The notes beneath the pieces are model-generated. The model saw nothing but the letters and a program-made list of their open reading frames with translations. It had not been told where the DNA came from and searched no databases. Of a DNA stretch of 14,276 nt, positions 1 through 6,444 are shown piece by piece. The position numbers and the translations under genes are program-made. The DNA is from Coprococcus ammoniilyticus (GTDB lineage Bacteria > Bacillota > Clostridia > Lachnospirales > Lachnospiraceae): contig NZ_JAOQJS010000008.1 of the NCBI RefSeq assembly GCF_025567345.1, positions 1 to 14,276 of the forward strand. The letters run 5' to 3'. Position 1 is the first letter of the stretch. Each line of letters opens with the position of its first letter.

Positions 1-88
1 ATTATTCAATAAATCATAAAATTTTCTCCGGCTCAAAACAAAATATTCAATTGCCTCAGAAGGATTTAAAATATCCTTTTCTGCTAAA
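1..88. repeat. Terminal direct repeat, left copy (circular overlap)
   Basis: Bases 1-88 are identical to 14189-14276, and the identity covers the window edges exactly. This is what an assembler leaves when it closes a circular molecule. Joining position 1 to 14188 gives a continuous minus-strand reading frame with a good ribosome binding site and a TAATG stop-start overlap with the integrase. A tandem integrated copy would look the same, so the physical form is inferred. Confidence 0.9.
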
Positions 89-102
89 CTTGGTCTTGCC
101 AT
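1..102 (-). CDS. Small excisionase-like DNA-binding protein, N-terminal part (gene crosses the circle junction)
   Basis: These are residues 1-34 of a 69-aa protein; the rest is at 14188-14081 once the circle is closed. The start codon at 102-100 follows a GGAAG ribosome binding site about 8 nt upstream. The N-terminus (MARPSLAEKDILNPSEAIEYF) and the segment after it resemble the winged-helix excisionase/MerR-like proteins that sit just before integrases in Clostridia elements: a short helix-turn-helix carrying the Ser-Arg-Arg-Lys-Phe-Tyr stretch, then a beta-wing and a basic end. The gene is co-directional with int and overlaps it by one base, so it is probably a recombination directionality factor or a regulator of int. 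The family assignment comes from size, composition and position, not from a diagnostic motif. Confidence 0.75.
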   Translation of the reverse strand, partial: MARPSLAEKDILNPSEAIEYFVLSRRKFYDLLNN

Positions 103-158
103 AAAAGTACTTCCTTTCTGCCAAAAGTGGCTGTTTTCACAGGTTTTCGAGGTCATAC

Positions 159-189
159 TATATATCACTCTGAACGCTGATAATATCAA
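159..189 (-). promoter_or_regulatory. Promoter for the junction gene and integrase
   Basis: On the minus strand there is a -35 TTGATA (189-184), a 19-nt spacer and an extended -10 TGATATATA with its hexamer at 164-159. It lies between xis and the junction gene, so it would let the junction gene and int be expressed apart from the replication/capsid operon. The block around the -10 is almost the same as one at 6090-6120, with identical spacing. The long spacer suggests an activator or operator at this site. Confidence 0.55.
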
Positions 190-212
190 CTACTTTCGGC
201 AGACAAACGGAA

Positions 213-437
213 TTATATCTCCGAAGAAGCACTGATAAATTTTTCAAACTGCGGGCGGATAATCAGATACCTGTTTCCGCTGAATACCGCAAATCTTCCT
301 CTGTTATCTTCTGCCAGTCTACGCATTTTCTTTGTCCCGATATTAAAATACGACGCTGCTTCTTTGATTGTCAGTGTGTACTTTTCACTCACAGGGACAA
401 GTGTATTTTCCGTAGTATCATGTTTTTCTATTGCCAT
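213..437 (-). CDS. xis: Tn916-family excisionase (Xis)
   Basis: A 74-aa winged-helix excisionase that would bind the element's attachment DNA and push the integrase towards excision. The core YTLTIKEAASYFNIG, followed by KKMRRLAE and then GNRYLI...QFEKF, matches the layout of Tn916 Xis: helix-turn-helix, beta-wing with a conserved Gly-Asn-Arg, C-terminal helix. The ATG at 437-435 is preferred over one six codons upstream because AGGAGG lies about 7 nt before it, while the upstream ATG has no visible site. It is the last gene of the minus-strand run primase, 79-aa unknown, capsid, xis, with 50 nt after the capsid stop codon, so it may be co-transcribed with them. Confidence 0.88.
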   Translation of the reverse strand: MAIEKHDTTENTLVPVSEKYTLTIKEAASYFNIGTKKMRRLAEDNRGRFAVFSGNRYLIIRPQFEKFISASSEI

Positions 438-487
438 GTGCAATCCTCCTTCCATACAGGCTGCAGTATTTCCACAGCCCCAACTGC

Positions 488-1408
488 TTAGTCTGCTGCC
501 ATCTGAAGTACCTTGACTGCATCCTTACGGATCAGTTTTCCATCCAGACACTCACATCCCAGATACCCTACCTGTCCACGCATGGCAAACTTTTCTTCCA
601 GTGTGCGGATAGTCAGTGGGAAACGCTGAACGAGCCAGTAATTACTGAAATCTCCAAATGCGATTACTTTCTGCCCATTTCCGATAGACGGCATGGAATC
701 AACAATCTGCACAGGTTTTGAGAAAATCGTTTCATCACTTTCCTTCCACAGATAGTTTCCGGCTGAATCTTTGAGGGTACGGAGTGCCAGAGCCGTTTCG
801 TCATTCATAAGCCATGTACCATGTTTACGGTGTTTCTTATCCACGGACAGATACAGTTTGATGATTTCATCATAGCTGATAGCAGAATCACTCTCTGCCG
901 TCACGCCCGTTTCTGCTCCGTCAGTGGCGTGCAGAATACCTGTCGGCTGATTTTCCCCTGTTCCGTTGATAAACGCCTGTTCCTCGCTTGTGCCAAAACA
1001 ACGTGCCATTTTCCCGATTACATAATCCTCTATGGCAAAGGACTGGTCAGAAGCGAACTCCAATCCAAGTCTGACAAGCTCGGACAATCGGTATGCCTGT
1101 ACTTCAAATCTCTGAAAATCGTCCTCGTTATCCATGCCCTCCAGATTGACCATATCGCCCCATTCAGCCTGACCTTCACAGTCAAATGTCCAAAGACGGC
1201 TGTCACTTCTGGTCGCATTCACAACGGTTGCCAGCTGACGGACTGCACTTTCTTTCTGTAATACTGCCGTATATTTTTTATTTGATTCTCCGGGCAGATG
1301 GTACGCATTTGTCTTGCTTTCACGGTTGTTATAAAGGTTGTCCGTAACTGCCTGTTTTCCTCTCATTTCGTTCCAAAAATCGTTATAATAAGCTGTACTG
1401 TTAATCAT
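488..1408 (-). CDS. HK97-fold phage major capsid protein (lone, no delta domain)
   Basis: A 306-aa protein with the recognisable body of HK97-type major capsid proteins: an E-loop/spine region (residues about 40-130), the GTGENQPTGIL segment about residues 150-160, and a C-terminal A-domain/P-domain portion with MNDETALALRTLKDSAGNYLW, then a FGDFSNYWLV strand and a RTLEE...GY segment. HK97-type proteins are often near 400 aa because of an N-terminal scaffolding delta domain; this one begins close to the mature body, so it lacks that domain. The ATG at 1408 follows AGGAGG by 6 nt. No portal, terminase, protease, connector or tail gene is present, so virion assembly would need a helper phage or the protein may serve another purpose. 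The fold is confident; the role is inferred. Confidence 0.9.
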   Translation of the reverse strand: MINSTAYYNDFWNEMRGKQAVTDNLYNNRESKTNAYHLPGESNKKYTAVLQKESAVRQLATVVNATRSDSRLWTFDCEGQAEWGDMVNLEGMDNEDDFQRFEVQAYRLSELVRLGLEFASDQSFAIEDYVIGKMARCFGTSEEQAFINGTGENQPTGILHATDGAETGVTAESDSAISYDEIIKLYLSVDKKHRKHGTWLMNDETALALRTLKDSAGNYLWKESDETIFSKPVQIVDSMPSIGNGQKVIAFGDFSNYWLVQRFPLTIRTLEEKFAMRGQVGYLGCECLDGKLIRKDAVKVLQMAAD

Positions 1409-1426
1409 AATAAACCTCCTGAAAAA

Positions 1427-1666
1427 TTATTTTTGTGTCATATAACCACTCTGTCTGCAATAATCCACTGCTTCAGAATAGGACAGATAAAACATCTCCA
1501 ATGAGCCGTCAACCACACGGTAATAGGGCGGGTCACAGGATTCGCTTGCCATGATAATGACCGGGCATCTGTCCCTTAAATTGATGACATTCACACATCT
1601 GTACTTGTCTGTTGAAAAATCCGATGGTTCAAACCGCATCGGTGGTGCTGCTTTCTGTTTTCCCAT
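1427..1666 (-). CDS. Conserved-looking small protein of unknown function
   Basis: A 79-aa protein of no family I recognise. The start at 1666 is chosen because AAAGGAGG sits just upstream; the longer frame from 1705 would overlap the primase end and has no such site. It lies 17 nt after the primase stop and 18 nt before the capsid start, so it is translated from the same transcript. It has a basic N-terminus (MGKQKAAPP), a central strand-rich segment with CPVIIMASES, and an aromatic, acidic C-terminus. There is no signal peptide, membrane segment or metal motif. Its position next to the capsid gene makes a capsid-associated or size-determining factor possible, but nothing in the sequence shows it. 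Confidence 0.7.
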   Translation of the reverse strand: MGKQKAAPPMRFEPSDFSTDKYRCVNVINLRDRCPVIIMASESCDPPYYRVVDGSLEMFYLSYSEAVDYCRQSGYMTQK

Positions 1667-1683
1667 GTATACCTCCTTTTTTC

Positions 1684-3993
1684 TCAGCAGAGGAAATCTC
1701 TGCACAAGAGCCGATATCCTGTTAAAAGTGTGGTTTTTTCTCCACCATCCCTCGGACGCCTGCGGACTACCGTACCGATTGTACGGAGTGCCTGGTTAAA
1801 ATTCCGGCTGTTCTCCGCAAAATATCCATTGTCATTGCACCAGTTGCGGTATGCCTGATACACTGCCGATGTCCGGCATTCCGCATCCTTCTCCTGTTCC
1901 AGAAATTCCTCCACAAAAAGTTCCATTTTATCGCTGTCATGCTGATAGGACATGGTGGCATCTTTTACTGCTTTGGGCTGAGCGAAACCTTCTTCTTTCA
2001 AGATGGTGTAGCCTTCAATCAGCCAGTTTAAGATGGCACTTGCTGCCTCCGGCCTGGAAAATTCTGCTTTCAGATTCTGTTCCTGCTCCCATTCCTCAAA
2101 ATGCCTGTCAAAGGGAATGATCACGATACGTCCGCTCGAAAACAGTGTCATATCCGTAATAGCCGGAAGATAATTTGTATTTACATACAGCTTGAACTGT
2201 GGCTTAAAATCAAAACTGTTTTCATGCAGGAATCTGGCATTCAGTGTATCATTTCCCGTCATGCTTTTGATCTGTGCTTCATTCAGCACCAGTCCCCGCC
2301 TTGGCTCTGAGATATTGGCGAACCGCACTCCGGCAAGACGTGCAATATCCTCTGTCGGGTTCTGGCTGTTGGCAGACGGTTTTGCAGCAATCGTTTCCGG
2401 TCGGACAGTCAAACCGTAATCTCCCATCACATGAAGTGTGCTTTCCATCAGAGTCCCTTTCCCATTTCTGGTGGTTGCACCGTAGTAAAAAAACATACAT
2501 TCATAGCGGGTATCCCCTGTCAGACCGTAACCAAGGCTTTTCTGCATGAACCTTGCTTTCTCCGTATCCCCACTCATCACCTCTGAAACAAATCTGGTAA
2601 AACGTGGATTCTTGGCATTCGGATCATAGGCTGCCCCGGCAATCTTGGTCAGCTTGTCCTGTGGTGTATGCGGATGGAACTCTCCCGTCTGCAGATCCAG
2701 TGTTCCGTTCTGACAGTTCAGGTAATAAACATTGCGGTCGAACTCAGACATTGCAATCGGATACACACTCTGGGCATCACTGATATACGTGTTGCGGTAA
2801 TTCCGGCTCTGCCATTTCGCAGAAAATTCCAGATAGTCCTTTCTTCTGCGCTCATCGGTAATTGTCAGGGCATATCTGACCAGACTGTCCGCAAGGGATT
2901 TTGCAAGCTCCATTGTTTTCAGTCCGCCAATGTCTGGAATCCACCGGGTCCCGTCATACACATACCACTTTTTCCTTTCCGGCACATACCTTGCGATATC
3001 TTTATACACATCCGCAAACAATCTGCCTGAGCCGTTGTCATTCCACGGGTATCTGCTGTTATCCGACACGTTCAGTTCTATCAGCTTCTGCAGCATATCA
3101 TCAAAATCACTCTCTGCTGATGTCCTTGCATAAGGTCTGTAGAAATCCAATGCCTGTGCCACTGCCTTTTCCATCGTCAATGCGCCGTAGGTTGAGCCAC
3201 TCTGCACACGGTCCCACTTGCTCCGCATCAATCCCGATTTTCGGAACAGTCTGTCCATCTGCCCTGTGTCACCGCCACACCAGAATGCAAGGATACTTGC
3301 AAGCGACATATCCGCATCGCTGTGGGATTTTCCTTCCAGTATTTCTCCATTCCACAAGGCTTTGAACTTTTCGCCCTGTCTGGAATCCGATGCCAAGCGG
3401 ACCACGGAATCATCGGACAGATAACTGCCGGGAATATCCTGTACATCGTTCTTTTTCTTAGAAATCGGACGGAGCATATAAGTTTCCAGTATTTCCCCAA
3501 TTTCAGTGCTTCGCTCCTCAACACCACGGTTGCGGATCACATTTCCTGTCAGAGTACAGAATTTCTTTGTTACATCTGCTGCATAGATTTCCAGACCAAG
3601 TTTCTGATTATTGATGTAATATCTGCCCGTATCATAAGACAGGGAAGATGCCTTACATACAATGCGGACTCCCGTGCCGGAGGGGCTGAATTCTGTATAG
3701 GAGTCCATTCTCTCCACGATGTCTTCTGCCATCTGTGTCATCTTTCCACCAAACACGCAATGGTCGATATCTACCATGCAGAAATCATCAAATGCACCCA
3801 TACCGATTCCGTCATAACCATCCATTGCATTGACTGCCAATCGAAAATCCGAAAAGGTATTTTTATCGGCACTGCTCGCTTTTCTGCCATTTGTCTGATA
3901 CGGCACTTTTGTCATGCGTCCGTTTCTTTCTTTATATTTCCACAGACAGAACCGTCCGTCTTTTTTCAACTGTTCCGGAAGTTTCTCATACAT
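1684..3993 (-). CDS. Primase-helicase (N-terminal prim-pol plus P4/D5 SF3 helicase)
   Basis: A 769-aa replication initiator of the phage/plasmid primase P4 family. Residues about 1-180 form an archaeo-eukaryotic primase/prim-pol-like domain with the metal-binding DIDH (75-78) and SPSGTGVRI (103-111). Residues about 215-290 carry the FWCGGD...DRLFRKSGLM region usual after that domain. Residues about 330-480 are D5_N-like, followed by the superfamily 3 helicase: Walker A GATTRNGKGT (505-514), the B region ending ISEPRRG (561-567), and motif C around VNTNYLP (604-610). A winged-helix C-terminus follows. It would unwind the element's origin and prime synthesis, allowing autonomous replication after excision. 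The start at 3993 has AAGGAGGAG upstream. It is the second gene of the minus-strand operon, after the AlpA-like HTH gene. Confidence 0.93.
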   Translation of the reverse strand: MYEKLPEQLKKDGRFCLWKYKERNGRMTKVPYQTNGRKASSADKNTFSDFRLAVNAMDGYDGIGMGAFDDFCMVDIDHCVFGGKMTQMAEDIVERMDSYTEFSPSGTGVRIVCKASSLSYDTGRYYINNQKLGLEIYAADVTKKFCTLTGNVIRNRGVEERSTEIGEILETYMLRPISKKKNDVQDIPGSYLSDDSVVRLASDSRQGEKFKALWNGEILEGKSHSDADMSLASILAFWCGGDTGQMDRLFRKSGLMRSKWDRVQSGSTYGALTMEKAVAQALDFYRPYARTSAESDFDDMLQKLIELNVSDNSRYPWNDNGSGRLFADVYKDIARYVPERKKWYVYDGTRWIPDIGGLKTMELAKSLADSLVRYALTITDERRRKDYLEFSAKWQSRNYRNTYISDAQSVYPIAMSEFDRNVYYLNCQNGTLDLQTGEFHPHTPQDKLTKIAGAAYDPNAKNPRFTRFVSEVMSGDTEKARFMQKSLGYGLTGDTRYECMFFYYGATTRNGKGTLMESTLHVMGDYGLTVRPETIAAKPSANSQNPTEDIARLAGVRFANISEPRRGLVLNEAQIKSMTGNDTLNARFLHENSFDFKPQFKLYVNTNYLPAITDMTLFSSGRIVIIPFDRHFEEWEQEQNLKAEFSRPEAASAILNWLIEGYTILKEEGFAQPKAVKDATMSYQHDSDKMELFVEEFLEQEKDAECRTSAVYQAYRNWCNDNGYFAENSRNFNQALRTIGTVVRRRPRDGGEKTTLLTGYRLLCRDFLC

Positions 3994-4029
3994 TCTGTGC
4001 TCCTCCTTCCCCGCTTATTTTCTGACGTA

Positions 4030-4206
4030 TCATTTCTCCGTGGCTCTTGCCGATAACCACACCTTAAATTCAGAAACAGGAACCAATACCCGCTTGCCTA
4101 CACGGACGATTGGAAAATCCGCTTCTCTGGTCAGTGCATACGCTTTGCTCAGGCTGATTCCCATCTGCATTGCCATTTCCTGTACGCTCATCGTGACTTT
4201 ATCCAT
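4030..4206 (-). CDS. AlpA/excisionase-type helix-turn-helix protein
   Basis: A 58-aa DNA-binding protein: the helix-turn-helix QEMAMQMGISLSKAYALTRE is followed by a short wing FPIVRVGKRVLVPVSEFKVWL, the pattern of AlpA-like regulators and excisionase-family HTH_17 proteins. Two ATGs are possible. The second (4206) is chosen because AGGAGG ends 6 nt before it, whereas the first (4212) abuts that site with no spacing. It is the first gene of the replication operon, 36 nt before the primase, and faces the divergent zinc-ribbon gene across two palindromes. It is the likeliest local regulator, and the palindromes may be its operators. Confidence 0.82.
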   Translation of the reverse strand: MDKVTMSVQEMAMQMGISLSKAYALTREADFPIVRVGKRVLVPVSEFKVWLSARATEK

Positions 4207-4244
4207 AGCCATCCTCCTCTCTGCATTCCAAACATGAATTGCTC

Positions 4245-4273
4245 TTGTTTTCTATCACAGTATACTTTATAAT
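4245..4273 (+). promoter_or_regulatory. Plus-strand promoter for the zinc-ribbon gene
   Basis: TTGTTT (4245-4250), a 17-nt spacer and a perfect TATAAT (4268-4273) lead to the gene starting at 4349. A weaker minus-strand -10, TATACT (4264-4259), overlaps it and could serve the primase operon. The two transcripts would then start from the same segment and compete. Confidence 0.6.
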
Positions 4274-4274
4274 G

Positions 4275-4333
4275 TTACCAAAGGCTATTTTCTATTGGTA
4301 AGAACTCGTACCGAAAGCAAGTTCTATCGGTAA
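4275..4333. promoter_or_regulatory. Two palindromic operators with TTACCRA-type half-sites
   Basis: The half-sites are TTACCAA (4275-4281) with its inverse TTGGTAA (4295-4301), and GTACCGA (4308-4314) with its inverse TCGGTAA (4327-4333). The two palindromes have nearly the same internal spacing and are offset by 32-33 bp, about three helical turns. The second half of each unit is also a direct repeat (TTCTATYGGTAAGAA at 4290-4304 and 4322-4336). They lie downstream of the plus-strand TATAAT, where bound protein would block that promoter. Confidence 0.6.
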
Positions 4334-4348
4334 GAATGGGGGTAGAAT

Positions 4349-5227
4349 ATGAACGAAGATTTCAGTTTGGGGAAAATGAGTGCGGATGCACGGCTGACCG
4401 CAACTTTCAAATACTATGAAAAGACAGAACAGAATGGAAAAATCGTAATCACCGCCTGTCTGGGCAAGGGCGATGTTCCGAAACTCAACCGTGGATACGG
4501 CTTGGACGGAAATGAGCTCTGGCTTTCTCTGAATAACCTGTACCAGAGTATCCGTGGAAAAGATGACTACACTGCTGCCGATGATATCATTTCTTGGTGT
4601 CAGCAGTACGCACACCCCTACTATGCCTCTGAGGACATCGAAGAATATCGTTGGGATATTGAAAAGGATACGGAATACTGGGATTTTTCCACTAACATTC
4701 TTGGTAATTTCACTTTTGATGTTCACACCATGCAGAAAGATCTCGAAAGCCTGTACCGGGATACTCTTGTCATCCTGATGTTCAAAAAATGTCTGGAACG
4801 GCTTGACGTTTCCACGGATCTTGCACAGATCACATGGACGAATGAATTTGCAGATTTTAATTCGTTTCCTATGCAGAAACATCTCGGTAAAATATCAGCT
4901 TACCTAAATAAAATGAGTGGCGTAACCATGAAGTTGGGACTGGATGAAAATGGAGAATTGAAGGTCATGCCGGATTTCCATTCTGTTTTTGATGCTGCCC
5001 GATTCGCTCTGTCGCAATATGTATCTATCCCTACAGATTACCCCATTGCTTATGCCGACCGTGTGGGCGTTGCCACCTGTGAGTGCTGTGGCCGTCTGTT
5101 CATCAAAAATGGAAACCGCCAGAAATACTGTGACAATCCAGAATGTAAAAAGGAACGAAACCGCAGAAAATCCCGTACTGCTTATCGCAGAAAGATACAG
5201 GAAGAAAATGATAACCGATGGGCGTGA
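4349..5227 (+). CDS. Zinc-ribbon protein of unknown function (DUF6076/CGNR-like C-terminus)
   Basis: A 292-aa protein whose C-terminus holds a four-cysteine zinc ribbon: C244-x2-C247-G-R, then C261-x4-C266, then a very basic tail (KKERNRRKSRTAYRRK). That arrangement resembles CGNR/DUF6076-type zinc ribbons. The N-terminal 240 residues are mixed helix and strand, rich in acidic and aromatic residues, with no motif I can name. The start at 4349 follows a G-rich GGGGGTAGAAT site. The gene is divergent from the replication operon, so a DNA- or RNA-binding regulatory role is plausible. Function is unknown. Confidence 0.75.
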   Translation: MNEDFSLGKMSADARLTATFKYYEKTEQNGKIVITACLGKGDVPKLNRGYGLDGNELWLSLNNLYQSIRGKDDYTAADDIISWCQQYAHPYYASEDIEEYRWDIEKDTEYWDFSTNILGNFTFDVHTMQKDLESLYRDTLVILMFKKCLERLDVSTDLAQITWTNEFADFNSFPMQKHLGKISAYLNKMSGVTMKLGLDENGELKVMPDFHSVFDAARFALSQYVSIPTDYPIAYADRVGVATCECCGRLFIKNGNRQKYCDNPECKKERNRRKSRTAYRRKIQEENDNRWA

Positions 5228-5246
5228 CCACGGCTGTTTTCACACT

Positions 5247-5330
5247 GGGGCAAGATGTGGCAAGTAATATAGGTTATTTTCTATATAGGCTCTATAAGAA
5301 TAACCTAAATCATCTGCCACAAGTTGCCCC
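5247..5330. repeat. Large imperfect palindrome, candidate replication origin
   Basis: Two 32-nt arms (5247-5278 and 5299-5330) are inverted copies with 26 of 32 positions matching and no gaps. Conserved blocks are GGGGCAA, TGTGGCA and TAGGTTATT. The 20-nt centre holds a further small stem (TATAG/CTATA). Each arm contains two GGCAA units. A T-run at 5335-5341 follows, so a terminator for the plus-strand gene is possible, but the arms are longer and more patterned than a simple terminator needs. The position between convergent genes near the primase operon would also suit an origin. Confidence 0.6.
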
Positions 5331-5347
5331 AACTGTTTTTTCCATAG

Positions 5348-5376
5348 AAAAAGGGCATCGGTCTACACCGACACCC
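5348..5376 (-). terminator. Rho-independent terminator of the 6057-5392 gene
   Basis: On the minus strand a 10-bp stem (5376-5367 pairing with 5362-5353, two G-U pairs, loop GTAG) is followed directly by TTTTT (5352-5348). It begins 15 nt past the stop codon of the gene at 5392. Confidence 0.8.
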
Positions 5377-5391
5377 CATGTCATTTTATCC

Positions 5392-6057
5392 TTATTCTCC
5401 ATAGCGGAATGCTGAATTTCCTGTAAGATTCCTAAGCAGAATCTTTCTCGCTGTCTTATACTCTTTCCCAATAAAGCCAAGTCTGAGCAGAAAACAGCGG
5501 AAAGCGTATTTGTCATTGTCCGTTTCAGTCGGCTTTGATGGTACCCTTTTTGCATCTCTTGCCGTATCACACAGCCTTGAGATAAATTGTGTGTAGGCTG
5601 CAATCTCATCGCTATCCGTTGTGTATGGAAACCATGTGAAGTTTATTTTTTCCTCTGTAATTTCAACTTCTGTGCTGTCCGTCTGAAATGCGCGTTGAAA
5701 AAGCATCTGCTTATTTGCTATAATCTTCTGTAAATTTTCCAATGCCGTATCCGTAAGGCTCTCTTCCGGAATCGCTATTGTCAGCTTATCCTGTTGCACT
5801 GGCACTTCTTCCGTTATTTCCATATCGTCCTGAAACCCACGCTCTCGTAACTGCAGAATCAGGTCTTCCACTATTTCTTTTTCAGTTCCATCCGGGATAT
5901 GCAATACACCCTCTTTATCCAGTCGGTATCCTGCAATATCGTATGCACAGCTTGGTACCCGTTCATAATGCGGTGCTGTTCCAAGTAGGTTTCCAATCTC
6001 CTGTGCCAGTTTCGGCCTCTGCTTCGATTCCAATGTAAATCTAATTTCATTCTTCAT
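5392..6057 (-). CDS. Tn1549-type accessory protein, often labelled virulence-related
   Basis: A 221-aa cytosolic protein resembling a family found on many Clostridia integrative elements and sometimes annotated as a virulence protein without evidence. Recognisable parts are the N-terminal MKNEIRFTLE strand, the CAYDIAGYRLDKEGVLHIPDG block (about 38-57), and a C-terminal module with TWFPYTTDSDEIAAYTQFI and KYAFRCFLLRLGFIGKEYKT ending in a conserved NLTGNSAFRYG. The start at 6057 is supported by AAAGGCGGG upstream; a longer frame to 6120 would run through the promoter. It has its own promoter (6120-6090) and terminator (5376-5348), so it is a single-gene unit. Biochemical role unknown. Confidence 0.78.
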   Translation of the reverse strand: MKNEIRFTLESKQRPKLAQEIGNLLGTAPHYERVPSCAYDIAGYRLDKEGVLHIPDGTEKEIVEDLILQLRERGFQDDMEITEEVPVQQDKLTIAIPEESLTDTALENLQKIIANKQMLFQRAFQTDSTEVEITEEKINFTWFPYTTDSDEIAAYTQFISRLCDTARDAKRVPSKPTETDNDKYAFRCFLLRLGFIGKEYKTARKILLRNLTGNSAFRYGE

Positions 6058-6089
6058 AATATGTACCCGCCTTTCTTTATTCGGTAGTA

Positions 6090-6120
6090 CATATATCACT
6101 CTGATGGCACAGAATAGCAA
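6090..6120 (-). promoter_or_regulatory. Promoter of the 6057-5392 gene
   Basis: On the minus strand there is a -35 TTGCTA (6120-6115), a 19-nt spacer and an extended -10 TGATATATG (hexamer 6095-6090). The block TCAGAGTGATATAT is shared exactly with the promoter at 189-159, at the same distance from the -35. Confidence 0.55.
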
Positions 6121-6269
6121 GACAATTCGGATTATATTTCTGCCAAAATGTACGCAGAAAAACTGTGCTTTTTATGCTGCTTTTTACATGTTTTTTCTTC
6201 GTATTTCGGTACTATCCAGCAAAACAAAATCGGCTTTAGCAGCGGTATTCTGCGGATATTTTTACATAA

Positions 6270-6334
6270 ACCGACCTTGGTGGGTATCCCCCCTGTTTAA
6301 TTCTGCGAAAATTCGCACGAAGGGGGGCATCGGT
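6270..6334. repeat. Three nested inverted repeats (structured DNA or RNA)
   Basis: The stems, from outside in, are ACCGA/TCGGT (6270-6274 / 6330-6334), CCCCCC/GGGGGG (6288-6293 / 6322-6327) and TGCGAA/TTCGCA (6304-6309 / 6312-6317). No T-run follows on either strand, and the flanking genes start rather than end here, so it is not an ordinary terminator. An origin, packaging site or small RNA are all possible. Confidence 0.6.
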
Positions 6335-6401
6335 CTTCAGGCAGAAAGGTTGTAGAGATTTGGATACCCCTGCCTCAGTCTTCATATTTTTATTGATTTT
6401 T

Positions 6402-6415
6402 TCACAGAAATGTGA
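6402..6415. promoter_or_regulatory. Palindromic operator candidate before the XRE gene
   Basis: TCACA-gaaa-TGTGA is a perfect 5-bp inverted repeat 30 nt before the XRE start codon, just downstream of a TTGATT (6393-6398) that could be a -35. This is a usual place for an autoregulatory operator. The -10 is weak. Confidence 0.4.
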
Positions 6416-6444
6416 TACCCTTATTTTATTCTGGAGGTAGGAAT

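Larger units (their letters stand above)
6121..6444. other. Non-coding divergent region with a nested hairpin
   Basis: I see no credible gene in this stretch. The frame at 6104-6355 has no ribosome binding site and a composition unlike its neighbours. It contains a three-tier hairpin (6270-6334), an 8-bp inverted pair GGGTATCC (6282-6289) / GGATACCC (6362-6369), and a TCACA-gaaa-TGTGA palindrome just before the XRE gene. It lies where the G+C-richer backbone gives way to the A+T-rich cargo. Confidence 0.6.

Noticed and set aside
821..1261. 146-aa plus-strand frame opposite the capsid gene
   Set aside because: It is antisense to a recognised capsid gene and has no family resemblance or start signal.
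3322..4056. 244-aa plus-strand frame opposite the primase
   Set aside because: It is antisense to a clearly coding primase, rich in Cys/His/Phe/Ile in an unpatterned way, with no ribosome binding site. It is a shadow frame.
4292..4882. 196-aa minus-strand frame opposite the zinc-ribbon gene
   Set aside because: It overlaps a better supported plus-strand gene with a zinc motif and promoter, and has no ribosome binding site.
6104..6355. 83-aa plus-strand frame between divergent genes
   Set aside because: It runs through the promoter of the neighbouring gene and the nested hairpin, with no ribosome binding site or recognisable domain.
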